Assembly: GCA_949292945.1 (NCBI GenBank)
Contig: CASFAX010000006.1
Coordinates: forward strand, 1-64,000
DNA length: 64,000 nucleotides
Reading direction: 5' to 3'
Source of the DNA: an uncultured Bacillota bacterium
Lineage (GTDB): Bacteria > Bacillota > Clostridia > Peptostreptococcales > Anaerovoracaceae
Of the stretch, positions 34,324 through 43,544 are shown piece by piece. A model generated the notes under the pieces. The model searched no databases. It worked only from the letters and a program-made list of their open reading frames with translations, and was not told where the DNA came from. The stretch's first letter is position 1. Each line of letters starts with the position of its first letter. A program made the translations under genes and the position numbers.

Positions 34324-35355
34324 TTACCATATTCCCAGCAGGTGCTGCATGAGAAGGCTGACGCCGGTAATTCCAATCCAGCAGGACAGTCCCATGACGA
34401 GAGGTTTTCCGCCGGTCTTTATGAGCTTTACAAGGTCGGTGTTAAGGCCGATTGCAGCCATTGCCATGACTATGAAGAACTTTGAAAGCTCTTTTACCGG
34501 ATTGAAAAGGGATGCGTCTACGCCCATGCTTACAGCCACGGTGGTTATAATCGAGGCCAGAATGAAGTAGAGGATGAAGAACGGGAATATGCTTCTGATG
34601 CTTACGCTGCCGCCGTCTTCCTTTTCTTCCTTTCTCGTGCGCCAAAGGGCGAGGATCAAAGTTATAGGTATGATCGCAAGGGTTCTTGTGAGCTTTACGG
34701 TAACGGCTTTGTCGAGGGTGGTGCTTCCGAGGCTGAACATGCTGTCCCAGGTCGAAGCGCAGGCCGTAACAGAAGAAGTGTCGTTTACCGCAGTTCCCGC
34801 AAAGATTCCGAAGGCTTCTCCTGACGCAGTATCAAAGCCTATGGCGTTTCCGAAGGCCGGAAATACTATGGCCGCCACCACGTTAAAGAAAAATATAATT
34901 GAAATGGCCTGAGCCACCTCGTCGTCGTGAGCCTTTATGACCGGCGCCGTTGCGGCGATGGCAGAGCCCCCGCATATTGATGAGCCCACGCCTACGAGAA
35001 CGGAAATGTTCCCCGGAATCTTCATGGCCCTGTGAAGAACGTAGGCCACGATGAGAGAAGTGGCGATGGTTGAGACGATAATGGGAAGGGACTGTTTTCC
35101 AGTTTCCAGCACCACACCCAGATCCATACCGAAGCCCAGGAGGACTACCGCCCACTGAAGAATTTTCTTTGATGTGAATTTAATTCCGCCCGCAAAGCCC
35201 CCTTTGTCCTTCCAGAACAGAGTGACTACCATGCCCGCGAGTATGGCGATTACGGCGCCTCCGATGACGGGAAATGCCTTCCCTAAAAACCAGGAAGGCA
35301 CCGCGATTAAAAGACAGAGTAATATTCCTTTTAAGTTCTTTGAAACAAATGTCAT
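34324..35355 (-). CDS. YeiH/UPF0324-family putative anion (sulfate) exporter
   Basis: A 343-residue integral membrane protein with about ten hydrophobic helices and the family signatures [35 protein letters not shown] and [13 protein letters not shown]. Members are called putative sulfate exporters, but the substrate is not proven. ATG 35355 with GGAAAGAAG upstream is chosen; a longer in-frame reading would overlap ychF and begins with an implausible Arg-rich stretch. It lies 26 bases after ychF on the same strand. Confidence 0.82.
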   Translation of the reverse strand: MTFVSKNLKGILLCLLIAVPSWFLGKAFPVIGGAVIAILAGMVVTLFWKDKGGFAGGIKFTSKKILQWAVVLLGFGMDLGVVLETGKQSLPIIVSTIATSLIVAYVLHRAMKIPGNISVLVGVGSSICGGSAIAATAPVIKAHDDEVAQAISIIFFFNVVAAIVFPAFGNAIGFDTASGEAFGIFAGTAVNDTSSVTACASTWDSMFSLGSTTLDKAVTVKLTRTLAIIPITLILALWRTRKEEKEDGGSVSIRSIFPFFILYFILASIITTVAVSMGVDASLFNPVKELSKFFIVMAMAAIGLNTDLVKLIKTGGKPLVMGLSCWIGITGVSLLMQHLLGIW

Positions 35356-35381
35356 CTTCTTTCCTTTCCCCTTTTGATTTT

Positions 35382-36476
35382 CTATACGTTGAAGAGGAAG
35401 TTCATAACGTCGCCGTCTTTTACGACGTAATCCTTTCCTTCCGAGCGTATGAAGCCCTTCTCTTTTGCAACCGAAAGCTTTCCGCCGCACTCCATGAGCT
35501 TGTCGTAGGCGATAGTCTCGGCTCTGATAAAGCCGCGCTCAAAGTCCGTGTGAATCTTTCCGGCTGCCTGAGGCGCTTTAGTGCCGTCTTTGATGGTCCA
35601 GGCGCGAACCTCGTCCTCTCCGGCTGTAAGGAAGGAGATGAGATCGAGAAGGCTGTACGACGCCTTGATGAGCTTGTCAAGACCTGATTCGGAAATACCC
35701 AGCTCCTCCAGGAACATGGCCTTTTCTTCGTCCTCAAGCTCGGAGATTTCCTGTTCTATCTCGGCGCAGATTACGACAACCTCGGCGCCTTCCGCCTGCG
35801 CAAATTCACGGACGGATTTAATGTAAGGGTTTTCAGAGCCGTCGGCCGCCTCGTCTTCCGATACGTTGGCTGCGTAGATTACAGGCTTAAACGAGAGAAG
35901 GTCCAGCGTTTTCACAAAGGCTGCCTCTTCTTCGGTCAGGTCCATGGCTCTTGCCGACTTGCCGGTGCCGAGGAAATCATTTACCCGCTTTAAAATGTCC
36001 AACTCCGCCTGAAGGCTCTTGTCACCCTTGAGGTTTTTCGTGGTCTTTGCGATTCTCTTTTCAAGGATCTCCATATCCGAGAGTATGAGCTCCGTGTTTA
36101 TGGTTTCGATGTCGGAAAGAGGGTCGATTTTACCGTTTACGTGAACGATATTGTCGTTTTCAAAGCATCTCACCACGTGAACGATGGCCGCGACCTCGCG
36201 GATATGACCCAGGAATTTGTTACCCAGCCCTTCACCCTTTGACGCGCCCTTGACGAGACCGGCTATGTCGCAGAACTCGATAGTAGTATAGATAGTCCGT
36301 TTGGAATTGTATACCTCGTGAAGCTTTTTCACTCTTTCGTCCGGCACGGTTACAACGCCTACGTTGGGCTCTATGGTACAGAACGGGTAGTTGGCCGCCT
36401 CGGCCCCCGCCTTTGTTATAGCGTTGAACAGCGTGCTCTTGCCTACGTTAGGCAGACCTACGATTCCTAATTTCAT
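35382..36476 (-). CDS. ychF: redox-regulated ATPase YchF (Obg family)
   Basis: A 364-residue P-loop protein: G1 [15 protein letters not shown] (6-20), G3 [14 protein letters not shown], the altered G4 YAANVSED and a C-terminal TGS domain ending [16 protein letters not shown]... [15 protein letters not shown]. YchF/OLA1 prefers ATP and binds ribosomes. Full length. The minus-strand start ATG has AAAGGAG upstream. Probably heads a short operon with the YeiH-type gene. Confidence 0.95.
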   Translation of the reverse strand: MKLGIVGLPNVGKSTLFNAITKAGAEAANYPFCTIEPNVGVVTVPDERVKKLHEVYNSKRTIYTTIEFCDIAGLVKGASKGEGLGNKFLGHIREVAAIVHVVRCFENDNIVHVNGKIDPLSDIETINTELILSDMEILEKRIAKTTKNLKGDKSLQAELDILKRVNDFLGTGKSARAMDLTEEEAAFVKTLDLLSFKPVIYAANVSEDEAADGSENPYIKSVREFAQAEGAEVVVICAEIEQEISELEDEEKAMFLEELGISESGLDKLIKASYSLLDLISFLTAGEDEVRAWTIKDGTKAPQAAGKIHTDFERGFIRAETIAYDKLMECGGKLSVAKEKGFIRSEGKDYVVKDGDVMNFLFNV

Positions 36477-36654
36477 TTTTTAAATTGCTCCTTTATATTT
36501 AAACGTTTTCAGCTAATACCGAGCCGCTTTACTCCCTTTTTACGCCCTTTTTGATGGGACTTATCAAAGTCAGCAGCATCAATTATATCACAGGCTGCAT
36601 CAGGGCTCAAGGGCCATAAAACCACTTTTGTGCCGGCGTTTTGTGCCGGCAGGC

Positions 36655-36691
36655 GTTGCACCTGCGCAACGGCCGTTGCAGCATGCGCAAC
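36655..36691 (+). promoter_or_regulatory. activator-binding palindromes upstream of sigma-54 promoter P1
   Basis: GTTGC-N6-GCAAC (36655-36670) and GTTGC-N7-GCAAC (36675-36691) lie about 75-90 bases before the -24 box. The same palindrome occurs before both other sigma-54 promoters, so it is the likely enhancer site of the PAS/AAA+/Fis activator. The remaining sequence of this 348-base gap holds no gene I can support. Confidence 0.75.
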
Positions 36692-36743
36692 AGAGTCTGG
36701 CAATTTTTTATCAAAGTCTTTAAGAATTGGGGGATTCCGCCCT

Positions 36744-36759
36744 TGGCACACGTTTTGCT
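36744..36759 (+). promoter_or_regulatory. sigma-54 promoter P1
   Basis: TGGCAC-ACGTT-TTGCT: GG at 36745-36746 and GC at 36757-36758 with the required ten bases between. It drives the DUF362 gene and probably the genes after it. Confidence 0.85.
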
Positions 36760-36824
36760 TTAGAGAGAGGCGTAACGGAGTAATTCGGATTTATTATTAA
36801 ACCATTCTGTAAGGAGGAGACGAT

Positions 36825-38111
36825 ATGAGTAAAGCCAAATCAACCGTCGCGCTGGTAAAGGGCGACGATATTCAGGCCAACGTTACAAGAGTATTCGATC
36901 TTATGGGCGGCGTTCAGAACGTCATCAGAAAGGGCAGCACCGTTGTGCTTAAACCTAACGCAGGACATGCTGAACCGCCTGAGACTTCAGTGTGCACCAA
37001 CCCTGAGGTAGTTCGTGCGGTAATACGCGAAGTTAAGAAGGCAGAGCCTAAGCAGATTATCGTTGCAGAGGCTGCTGCTATCGGCTGCGACACTTTGGAG
37101 TGCCTCAAAGTCAGCGGAATTCAGGCTGTTGCCGACGAAGAAGGTGTTGAAACCAGAGACATAAAGAGAGACAAGGATCTCATAAAGGTAGCTGTAAGAG
37201 GATTCAGATCCAACATCGATTCCGTAAAGCTTCCGAGATTCCTTCTGGAGGCTGACCACCTTATAAACCTTCCTATTCTCAAGGCTCACGCTTCCATGGT
37301 ATTCTCGGGAGCCCTCAAGAACATAAAGGGAGTTGTGCAGGATAAGGTTCATATGGACATGCATAAGCAGAACCTGACCATGGCGATGATGGACGTATGG
37401 TCCGTATGCCGTGCGGACATAAACATCATGGACGCTCACAGAGCTGCTTCCGGATACAGCCCGCACATGCCTGTACCTATCGAGACTCACATGATATTGG
37501 GCTCCAAGGACCCTGTAGCTATCGACAGAGTTGCGTGTGAAGTAACGGGTATCGACACCAGCGCTGTTGACTACTTCAAGGTTGCAGAGGAGACAGGCCT
37601 TGGAAACTACGACATGGATCAGATTGAAGTTGTGGGAGATTCCATCAAAGACTGCTTCTACAAGATGTGGATTCCATACATCGGAGACATGAGCACCAGA
37701 TGGCCTGAGTACAACGTAATGTGCAAAGGCGGCTGCTCCAGCTGTCAGGCTCTTCTCGCCATAAACATGGAAGAGCTTAAGGCCGTAGGCGCATACGACG
37801 AGAACGCAGGCATGACAGTAGTTATCGGCGGACTTAACGACATCCCTGACGACATTCCTGACGAGAAGATAGTTCTTCACGGAAACTGCACGAAGAAATA
37901 TCTGAAGCAGCATCCGGGCGCATACCACATTCTCGGATGTCCTCCGAACGAACCTGCCCTCTATCTGACCATTCAGAGACACGAGACCATCGACGGAACG
38001 GGTGATCAGGAAGATGAAATCATCCGTCCGTGCATGGCAAGAGACGCAGAAGTTTGGCGTGAATACGTATTCCGCAAGTTTGACGAATATCAGAAGGAAA
38101 ACAGGGGGTAA
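36825..38111 (+). CDS. DUF362-domain protein with CxxxCxxC motif
   Basis: A 428-residue protein. DUF362 hallmarks are VVLKPNAGHAEPP, INLPILKAHASMVFSGALKNIKGVVQDK and GSKDPVAIDRVACE. Residues near 305 carry CKGGCSSC, which with later cysteines (HGNCTKKY, LGCPPNEP) may bind an Fe-S cluster. The family function is unsettled. It is first behind sigma-54 promoter P1 and is followed after 4 bases by an 88-residue protein and then a transporter, so it may act early in use of the imported substrate. A good AAGGAGG lies before the ATG. I cannot state the reaction. Confidence 0.8.
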   Translation: MSKAKSTVALVKGDDIQANVTRVFDLMGGVQNVIRKGSTVVLKPNAGHAEPPETSVCTNPEVVRAVIREVKKAEPKQIIVAEAAAIGCDTLECLKVSGIQAVADEEGVETRDIKRDKDLIKVAVRGFRSNIDSVKLPRFLLEADHLINLPILKAHASMVFSGALKNIKGVVQDKVHMDMHKQNLTMAMMDVWSVCRADINIMDAHRAASGYSPHMPVPIETHMILGSKDPVAIDRVACEVTGIDTSAVDYFKVAEETGLGNYDMDQIEVVGDSIKDCFYKMWIPYIGDMSTRWPEYNVMCKGGCSSCQALLAINMEELKAVGAYDENAGMTVVIGGLNDIPDDIPDEKIVLHGNCTKKYLKQHPGAYHILGCPPNEPALYLTIQRHETIDGTGDQEDEIIRPCMARDAEVWREYVFRKFDEYQKENRG

Positions 38112-38115
38112 TGCT

Positions 38116-38382
38116 ATGGATGGATACATCAGAGTCAAGGCAGGAGATGACTTCTGGAATCTGATGGAGATGATCTTCACAGATCAGTTCATGCAGAAGC
38201 ATACGAATTTTGACAGCTTTGAGTATTTCCGCTACTCCAGCGCCGTAATGGTAAACTGGGGCGGGGAATATATGATTTATCCTGAGAAAGTATTTAACAA
38301 TTTCATAGTGGAAAGCACTGAGTTTTCAAATTGGGATCAGATGGTTATGGCTGCCGCCGACGAAAGATTCGGCGCGGCCTGA
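38116..38382 (+). CDS. 88-residue protein of unknown function, coupled to DUF362 gene
   Basis: Not recognised. The product (MDGYIRVKAGDDFWNLMEMI...) is acidic and aromatic-rich, with no membrane helix, cysteine or signal peptide. It begins 5 bases after the DUF362 stop with GGGGG upstream, and precedes the MFS gene. Tight spacing suggests a subunit or partner of the DUF362 protein (inference). Confidence 0.65.
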   Translation: MDGYIRVKAGDDFWNLMEMIFTDQFMQKHTNFDSFEYFRYSSAVMVNWGGEYMIYPEKVFNNFIVESTEFSNWDQMVMAAADERFGAA

Positions 38383-38426
38383 TTGAGAACAGATACGTAA
38401 AATTTAGTGATTTACAGGAGAAAGAC

Positions 38427-39764
38427 ATGGCAGAAAAGAAAAAATTACAGTCCGAAAATGTCAAATCCAATTTTGGAAAAGGCTGGATAATTATAATCTA
38501 TTGTCTGATTATGTTCTGGTTCCTCATCGGTTTTTCCATCGACGGTCAGAACATCATCATAGAAGTTTTCGCAGGGAACAACTGGGAAAAACTGGGCTTT
38601 GAAAGCCAGACCGCCCTTCACGCAAAGCTTCTCGAGCTTGCAATGTGGGCAGGATTTATAGGCGTAGTTGCATATTTCATAATCGGAAGAATATGCATGA
38701 AGATCGGAGGAAGGAGAACCAGTGCAGTATTCCTCACTCTCGCAGGTCTGTCCTACATCTACTACGGCCGTGCTGACAGCATCATGAGCTACTTCATAGG
38801 TCTCACTCTTGTTACAATATTCATCAATGGTGCTGCATACATCGGAGGCGGAAACCTGGTAACCCAGTGGTTCCCTAAGAAAAAGGGACTGGTAAACGGT
38901 TATACCACCATGGGACATAACCTGGGTTCCGCCCTGTACGTACCTCTGATTTCATTCCTGGTTGCAAGCCTTGGCATGGCAAACGGCATGATGGTAACAG
39001 GCGTGGCAGCTGTGGTAATCGGTATCATCTCCTACTTCGTAATCAGAGATATGCCTCAGGAAATGGGCCTCTATCCTGATAACGTTACGAAGGAAGTATA
39101 TGAGGCAGAATATGCAACCGGAGAAGAGGTTTCCGAGAAAAGCCGCTGGACCGTTGCAAAACTTCTCAAGACCAAGGAAATGTGGCTTGTTGCCTTCATC
39201 GTAGGCATTAACCAGCTGGTAACCACCGGTGTAATGAGCCAGATGGTTCCGAGGAACATGGAATTCGGCTTCACTCAGGCTCAGGCCGTGTCGCTGATGA
39301 CCGTGTGCGCTCTTATAGGACTTGCAGGTTCCGTTGGATTCGGATTCCTGGATCAGAAGATGGGAGTAAAGACCGCCATCATCTGCTACCTGGTATGGTA
39401 CTCCGCAGCGCTTATCATCAACGTTGTATTAAACAACGCAATCGGCGGATATATCTGCGTGGCGATGGTAGGTATCGCAATCGGAGCGGCTGCAAACTTT
39501 ATGACTTCCCTTCCTGCATCCGTATTCGGAAGACACAACTTCGACCTGGTATATTCCATATACTTCCCGATTATGGAGATTGTGCTGATGCTTAACTATA
39601 TCATCAACTCCAAGGCACTTTCCTGGACCGGAAGCTTAAGAGGCGCTTATGTAGTTTTCATTGCTTTACTTATAATAAACATTGTACTTATCTCCGTCCT
39701 GAACACCAGAAAATACAACCTGGATTATCAGAAGGAGGACGAAGTTCTGAAGAAGAACGCTTAG
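38427..39764 (+). CDS. MFS transporter (oxalate/formate antiporter-like group)
   Basis: A 445-residue protein with about twelve membrane helices; the first is at about 15-35. Features such as YIGGGNLVTQWFPKKKGLVNGYTTMGHNLGSALYVPL are typical of the OFA group of major facilitators that carry carboxylates. Within the sigma-54 operon it is the obvious uptake system for the pathway substrate, likely an organic anion. ATG 38427 follows ACAGGAG at good spacing; an in-frame earlier start would overlap the previous gene. Confidence 0.85.
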   Translation: MAEKKKLQSENVKSNFGKGWIIIIYCLIMFWFLIGFSIDGQNIIIEVFAGNNWEKLGFESQTALHAKLLELAMWAGFIGVVAYFIIGRICMKIGGRRTSAVFLTLAGLSYIYYGRADSIMSYFIGLTLVTIFINGAAYIGGGNLVTQWFPKKKGLVNGYTTMGHNLGSALYVPLISFLVASLGMANGMMVTGVAAVVIGIISYFVIRDMPQEMGLYPDNVTKEVYEAEYATGEEVSEKSRWTVAKLLKTKEMWLVAFIVGINQLVTTGVMSQMVPRNMEFGFTQAQAVSLMTVCALIGLAGSVGFGFLDQKMGVKTAIICYLVWYSAALIINVVLNNAIGGYICVAMVGIAIGAAANFMTSLPASVFGRHNFDLVYSIYFPIMEIVLMLNYIINSKALSWTGSLRGAYVVFIALLIINIVLISVLNTRKYNLDYQKEDEVLKKNA

Positions 39765-39834
39765 TACGGAATGCGGGGCTGCTTCTTTTTAGAGGCAGCC
39801 TCACTTCATATTACAGTCAGAAGGAGGAAAAGAA

Positions 39835-41013
39835 ATGGCAGATGTAGTAATCGTTGCAGCCTGCAGAACGCCTATCGGAACTATAGGCGGTCAGTTTAAA
39901 ACCCTGACGTCTCTGGATCTTTCCATTCCCGTTATGCAGAACCTGGTTAAGAGAGCGGGAATCAGTCCCGAGATAATCGAGGACGTAATCTGGGGATGCA
40001 ACTATCAGAGAACATATAAGGAGAACAACCTTGCGAGAGTCGCTGCGGTAAAAGCGGGGCTTCCAGTGACCGTTCCGGGAATTACTGTGCACAGAAACTG
40101 CACCTCTTCCATGTCTTCGGTTCAGATGGGCTATTATCAGATAAAAGCCGGAGAAGCGGACTGCATCATGGCAGGGGGAGCCGACAGCATGAGCACTGCT
40201 CCTCACATGGTGTTTGACGCAAGATACGGAAAGAAATACGGTCACATGGAGCTGAGAGATTCCATGTGGGATTCCCTGACAAACCTGGGAATAGGCCCCG
40301 CCATGGGAATCACCGCGGAAAACGTGGCCGAAAGATATAACGTAACAAGAGAGGACATGGACGCATACGCCCTTCGTTCCCAGCAGAGAGCGGTGGCAGC
40401 CGTAGACGGCGGAAGGTTCAAGGACGAGATCATTCCCGTAACCGTTCACGGAAGGAAGGAGGACGTAATCTACGACACCGACGAGTATCCGAGAAGAGAT
40501 GCAAGCCTTGAAAAGCTGTCAAAGCTTAAGGCCACATTCAAGGAAGGGGGAACGGTTACGGCCGGAAACGCTTCAGGAATGAACGATGCGGCTTCAGGCG
40601 TGATTCTCATGAGCGAAGACAAGGCGAAGGAACTTGGCATTACGCCGATGGCAAAGGTTATATCCGTCGCTACTACGGGCGTGGATCCTGACGTAATGGG
40701 TATAGGACCTATAAGCGCATCGAACAAGGCTCTCGGCAAAGCGGGCCTCACCGTGGAGGACATCGATCTCTTTGAGATAAACGAAGCCTTTGCGTCCCAG
40801 TGCATAGCATGCCAGAGAGAGCTGGGAATACCTGACGACAAGCTTAACGTAAACGGCGGAGGAATTTCCCTCGGTCATCCTGTTGGAGCTACGGGTTCAA
40901 GACTTATCGTCACCCTTATGTACGAGCTGAAAAAGCGCGGTGAAAAGTACGGACTTGCCACACTTTGCGCAGGCGGCGGCATGGGAACCGCGGTGGTTAT
41001 AGAGATGATGTAA
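39835..41013 (+). CDS. acetyl-CoA acetyltransferase (thiolase)
   Basis: A 392-residue thiolase with the acyl-accepting Cys89 in HRNCTSSMSSVQ, the NEAFA motif (EINEAFASQCIAC), the catalytic His in GGGISLGHPVGATGSR and the second Cys in LCAGGGMGTA. It cleaves acetoacetyl-CoA, or a related 3-ketoacyl-CoA, into acetyl-CoA units. It ends the P1 gene group; a weak hairpin (GGCTGC/GCAGCC, 39777-39800) before it may modulate expression, and a convergent terminator follows. Confidence 0.93.
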   Translation: MADVVIVAACRTPIGTIGGQFKTLTSLDLSIPVMQNLVKRAGISPEIIEDVIWGCNYQRTYKENNLARVAAVKAGLPVTVPGITVHRNCTSSMSSVQMGYYQIKAGEADCIMAGGADSMSTAPHMVFDARYGKKYGHMELRDSMWDSLTNLGIGPAMGITAENVAERYNVTREDMDAYALRSQQRAVAAVDGGRFKDEIIPVTVHGRKEDVIYDTDEYPRRDASLEKLSKLKATFKEGGTVTAGNASGMNDAASGVILMSEDKAKELGITPMAKVISVATTGVDPDVMGIGPISASNKALGKAGLTVEDIDLFEINEAFASQCIACQRELGIPDDKLNVNGGGISLGHPVGATGSRLIVTLMYELKKRGEKYGLATLCAGGGMGTAVVIEMM

Positions 41014-41016
41014 AAT

Positions 41017-41069
41017 AAAATACCTGCAGGACGCGTCGCCGGAACGGGCAGAACATCCGCAGGTATTTT
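41017..41069. terminator. convergent bidirectional terminator
   Basis: AAAATACCTGC (41017-41027) pairs exactly with GCAGGTATTTT (41059-41069), with T-tracts on both strands. It separates the thiolase gene from the oppositely oriented activator gene. Confidence 0.85.
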
Positions 41070-42596
41070 TTATTTCGATTTAGGGTAGTCGATGTTATAG
41101 TGCTTTATCTTCCGGGAAATTGTAGAGGCGTTTACACCCAGCTTCGCGCCGGCCTCACGCAGACTCTTCGATTCCTTAAGCACCGACTCTATGAGAGCTT
41201 TCTCGTAATTCTCCTTGGAGTGGTGGAGGTTTTCAGAACCCGGAGGAAGGTCCTTGCTCTGGGAAATGTCGATGATGCCCCGGAGCAGTTCGTCGACACC
41301 GGTGTCTGCGCTCGACGCGCATATGACAAGGTACTCGATTACGTTCTCCAGCTCGCGGATGTTTCCCGGCCAGCTGTACCTCTTTATCATTGCAAGGTGC
41401 CTGTCGGTAAGGACGAGGGAGCGTCCGTGCTTTTCGTTATAGTAATCGACAAAATGTCTGCACAGATCGTCGAGATCCTCAAACCGTTCCCGGAGAGGCG
41501 GGATATTTACGGGTATCACGTTAAGCCTGTAATAGAGATCCTGCCTGAATGTGCCTTCCGCTATCTTTGCCTTCAGGTCGGAGTTGGTAGCGGCGATAAA
41601 GCGTATGTCCAGTTTTATAGCTCGGGTGCCTCCGACTTTGGTAATCTCTCTGTTCTGAATGGCCCTTAAAAGCTTTACCTGAAGGTCCATAGGCATATCG
41701 CCTATTTCGTCCAGTAGAATCGTGCCTCCGTTGGCAAGTTCGAAGAGACCCTGCTTGCCGGAAGGATTTGCTCCCGAGAATGCTCCCTTTTCGTATCCGA
41801 AAAGCTCAGACTCCAGCAGAGTAGGAGGGATTGAAGCACAGTTCACCTTTATGAACGGCTTATCGCATCTGCTGCTCATGCGGTAGATTTCGTCTGCGAC
41901 CACTTCCTTTCCCACGCCGGATTCCCCGGTTATCAGTACGGTTGCGTCGGTAGGAGCCGCCATTCTTATGGTGTTGTAGAGCTTCTGCATGCTGACCGAT
42001 GAACCGATGAGGCGGCAGGACTCGTCTGTGTTAGTCTGTATCCTCACGTTTCTGCGGCTTTCATCCACAGAGTTTACTTCGCTCAGGAACTTCTCGAAAT
42101 CCTCATGGAGAAGCCTGAGGGAAAGAATCGGCCGGCTGCTTACGACCACCTGACTCAGGCTGCCGTCTTTGTCGAATATGGGAACTCCAACCGCATAACC
42201 TGTGCGCGGCGGGTTCGTTTTATTTACCGTGGACAGACGGAAAGCCCTCTTTCCAGTCTTAAGAACCTCCAATGTGGCCCCTCCGGTAAAGAGACTTCCT
42301 TCTTCGACTATGTCGGACACCTTTCTGCCCAGGACCTCCTCCGGAAGAATTCCCGTGTTGCGGTGATGGGCCGGATTTACGTAGAGACAGACGCCGTCCT
42401 TGTCGGTTATGAATATGCTGTCGTCAAGAGAATCGGTAACCACCTTGAAGTCGATGCCTTTATTGAGGAAAACCTGAAGGTCGTCGTCTATTTCGGTGAG
42501 GAAATTCTTAACGTCCGGGGATTGGTCGCTGCCGGACTCACTGAGGAATTTCTGTATTTTTTCTTTTACTTTCTGTATTGCTAAAACCTGATCCAT
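41070..42596 (-). CDS. sigma-54-dependent activator (PAS-AAA+-Fis)
   Basis: A 508-residue enhancer-binding protein: a helical N-terminus, a PAS sensory domain (about 50-160), a AAA+ domain with Walker A GESGVGKE (224-231), the sigma-54 contact loop GAFSGA (271-276, Thr of GAFTGA replaced by Ser), Walker [12 protein letters not shown], and a C-terminal Fis-type HTH ([23 protein letters not shown]). It remodels sigma-54 polymerase, probably at the three -24/-12 promoters in this island through the GTTGC palindromes. The PAS domain suggests direct sensing of a small molecule. Its own promoter looks sigma-70-like. Confidence 0.93.
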   Translation of the reverse strand: MDQVLAIQKVKEKIQKFLSESGSDQSPDVKNFLTEIDDDLQVFLNKGIDFKVVTDSLDDSIFITDKDGVCLYVNPAHHRNTGILPEEVLGRKVSDIVEEGSLFTGGATLEVLKTGKRAFRLSTVNKTNPPRTGYAVGVPIFDKDGSLSQVVVSSRPILSLRLLHEDFEKFLSEVNSVDESRRNVRIQTNTDESCRLIGSSVSMQKLYNTIRMAAPTDATVLITGESGVGKEVVADEIYRMSSRCDKPFIKVNCASIPPTLLESELFGYEKGAFSGANPSGKQGLFELANGGTILLDEIGDMPMDLQVKLLRAIQNREITKVGGTRAIKLDIRFIAATNSDLKAKIAEGTFRQDLYYRLNVIPVNIPPLRERFEDLDDLCRHFVDYYNEKHGRSLVLTDRHLAMIKRYSWPGNIRELENVIEYLVICASSADTGVDELLRGIIDISQSKDLPPGSENLHHSKENYEKALIESVLKESKSLREAGAKLGVNASTISRKIKHYNIDYPKSK

Positions 42597-42617
42597 ATAT
42601 TTTCTCCTGTCCGCTTA

Positions 42618-42646
42618 ATGATAACGTATCTCTTCGGGGAAGTAAA
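42618..42646 (-). promoter_or_regulatory. sigma-70-type promoter of the activator gene
   Basis: On the minus strand TTTACT (42641-42646), 17 bases, TATCAT (42618-42623). It diverges from P2, so activator sites at 42664-42698 could also affect it. Confidence 0.5.
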
Positions 42647-42663
42647 TAATTTCGGTCGAATTT

Positions 42664-42698
42664 GTTGCCTGTGTGCAACAAAAAACCCCTTATGCAAC
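42664..42698 (+). promoter_or_regulatory. activator-binding palindrome upstream of sigma-54 promoter P2
   Basis: GTTGC-CTGTGT-GCAAC (42664-42679), plus a half site GCAAC (42694-42698), about 60 bases before the -24 box. Confidence 0.75.
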
Positions 42699-42740
42699 AG
42701 CCCAAAGGGACACATCCGTTGAATTTGCGGGGAAAAGCCT

Positions 42741-42755
42741 TGGCACGATGCTTGC
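42741..42755 (+). promoter_or_regulatory. sigma-54 promoter P2
   Basis: TGGCAC-GATGC-TTGC: GG at 42742-42743 and GC at 42754-42755, ten bases between. It drives the LarC-like gene and the keto acid cleavage enzyme. Confidence 0.85.
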
Positions 42756-42790
42756 TCCTTTAATGTGCAGAGCAGAAAAGAGGTGAAACG

Positions 42791-43540
42791 GTGAAAAAAC
42801 TTTATATTAACTGCATTTCGGGAGTCAGCGGAGATATGATGCTGGGAGCTTTTCTTGACCTTTGTGTTCCTCCGACATACCTGAAAGAGAGACTTTCTCT
42901 TCTGCATCTGGACGAATTTACACTGACGGCCGAGAGAATTTCGGTTTCTGGCCGCGAGGCCGTAAGCGCCGATGTGGTTTTACGAAACCCTGCCGATATT
43001 GGCAGGGATCCATACGGAGGGCGATACAGAAATTACAGGGATATCAAAACTCTCATAGGCGGCAGCGGTCTCAATGACAGGGAGAAGGACCTGAGCCTGA
43101 AAATCTTCGGGATAAAGGCTGAAGCGGAAGCAAGGGTCCATGGAGTCGACATAGATGAAGTTCAGTTTCACGAGGCCGGGGCCGTCGATTCGGTGGTCGA
43201 CATCGTAGGAGCCGCCGTTTGCTTCGGTTATGTAAACGCCGACAAAGTTATTTCCCGTCACGTACCTACGGGATACGGGACCGTAAAGTGCGCCTGCGGA
43301 ATCCTTCCTGTTCCGGCTCCCGCAGTGAAACAGATTCTGGACGATACCGGAATTCCCAGCTATACGTCTGACGTGAAGAAAGAACTTCTCACGCCTACCG
43401 GGGCATCGATTATTGCTGCCGTCGCCGATGAATTCGCATGCCGCGACATTGAGAACGGCATAATAGAGAGAGGCCGGGGAGCGGGAAAGCGGGATACGGG
43501 CTTACCGCCCCTTGAACTTATTTTATATGAGGAGGAATAG
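42791..43540 (+). CDS. LarC-type protein, N-terminal (LarC1) domain only
   Basis: A 249-residue protein matching the first part of LarC, the CTP-dependent nickel insertase for the nickel-pincer nucleotide cofactor: CISGVSGDMMLGAFLDL, RNYRDIKTLIGGSGL, AEARVHGVDIDEVQFHEAGAVDSVVDIVGAA, GILPVPAPAVKQIL and ELLTPTGASIIAA. Family members run to about 400 residues or are made by a frameshift joining LarC1 and LarC2; here the frame closes with a normal stop (LILYEEE) and a different gene follows, so the LarC2 domain is absent. The usual His-rich insert is also missing. No larA, larB or larE is in the window. GTG start. Confidence 0.78.
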   Translation: MKKLYINCISGVSGDMMLGAFLDLCVPPTYLKERLSLLHLDEFTLTAERISVSGREAVSADVVLRNPADIGRDPYGGRYRNYRDIKTLIGGSGLNDREKDLSLKIFGIKAEAEARVHGVDIDEVQFHEAGAVDSVVDIVGAAVCFGYVNADKVISRHVPTGYGTVKCACGILPVPAPAVKQILDDTGIPSYTSDVKKELLTPTGASIIAAVADEFACRDIENGIIERGRGAGKRDTGLPPLELILYEEE

Positions 43541-43544
43541 TGAA

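Noticed and set aside
34360..35380. Frame extension of the YeiH-type gene to 35490
   Set aside because: It would overlap the ychF coding region and add an Arg-rich stretch; the ribosome site supports ATG 35355.
36509..36751. 80-codon minus-strand reading frame upstream of the DUF362 gene
   Set aside because: It runs through the enhancer palindromes and sigma-54 promoter, has no ribosome site and no recognisable product.
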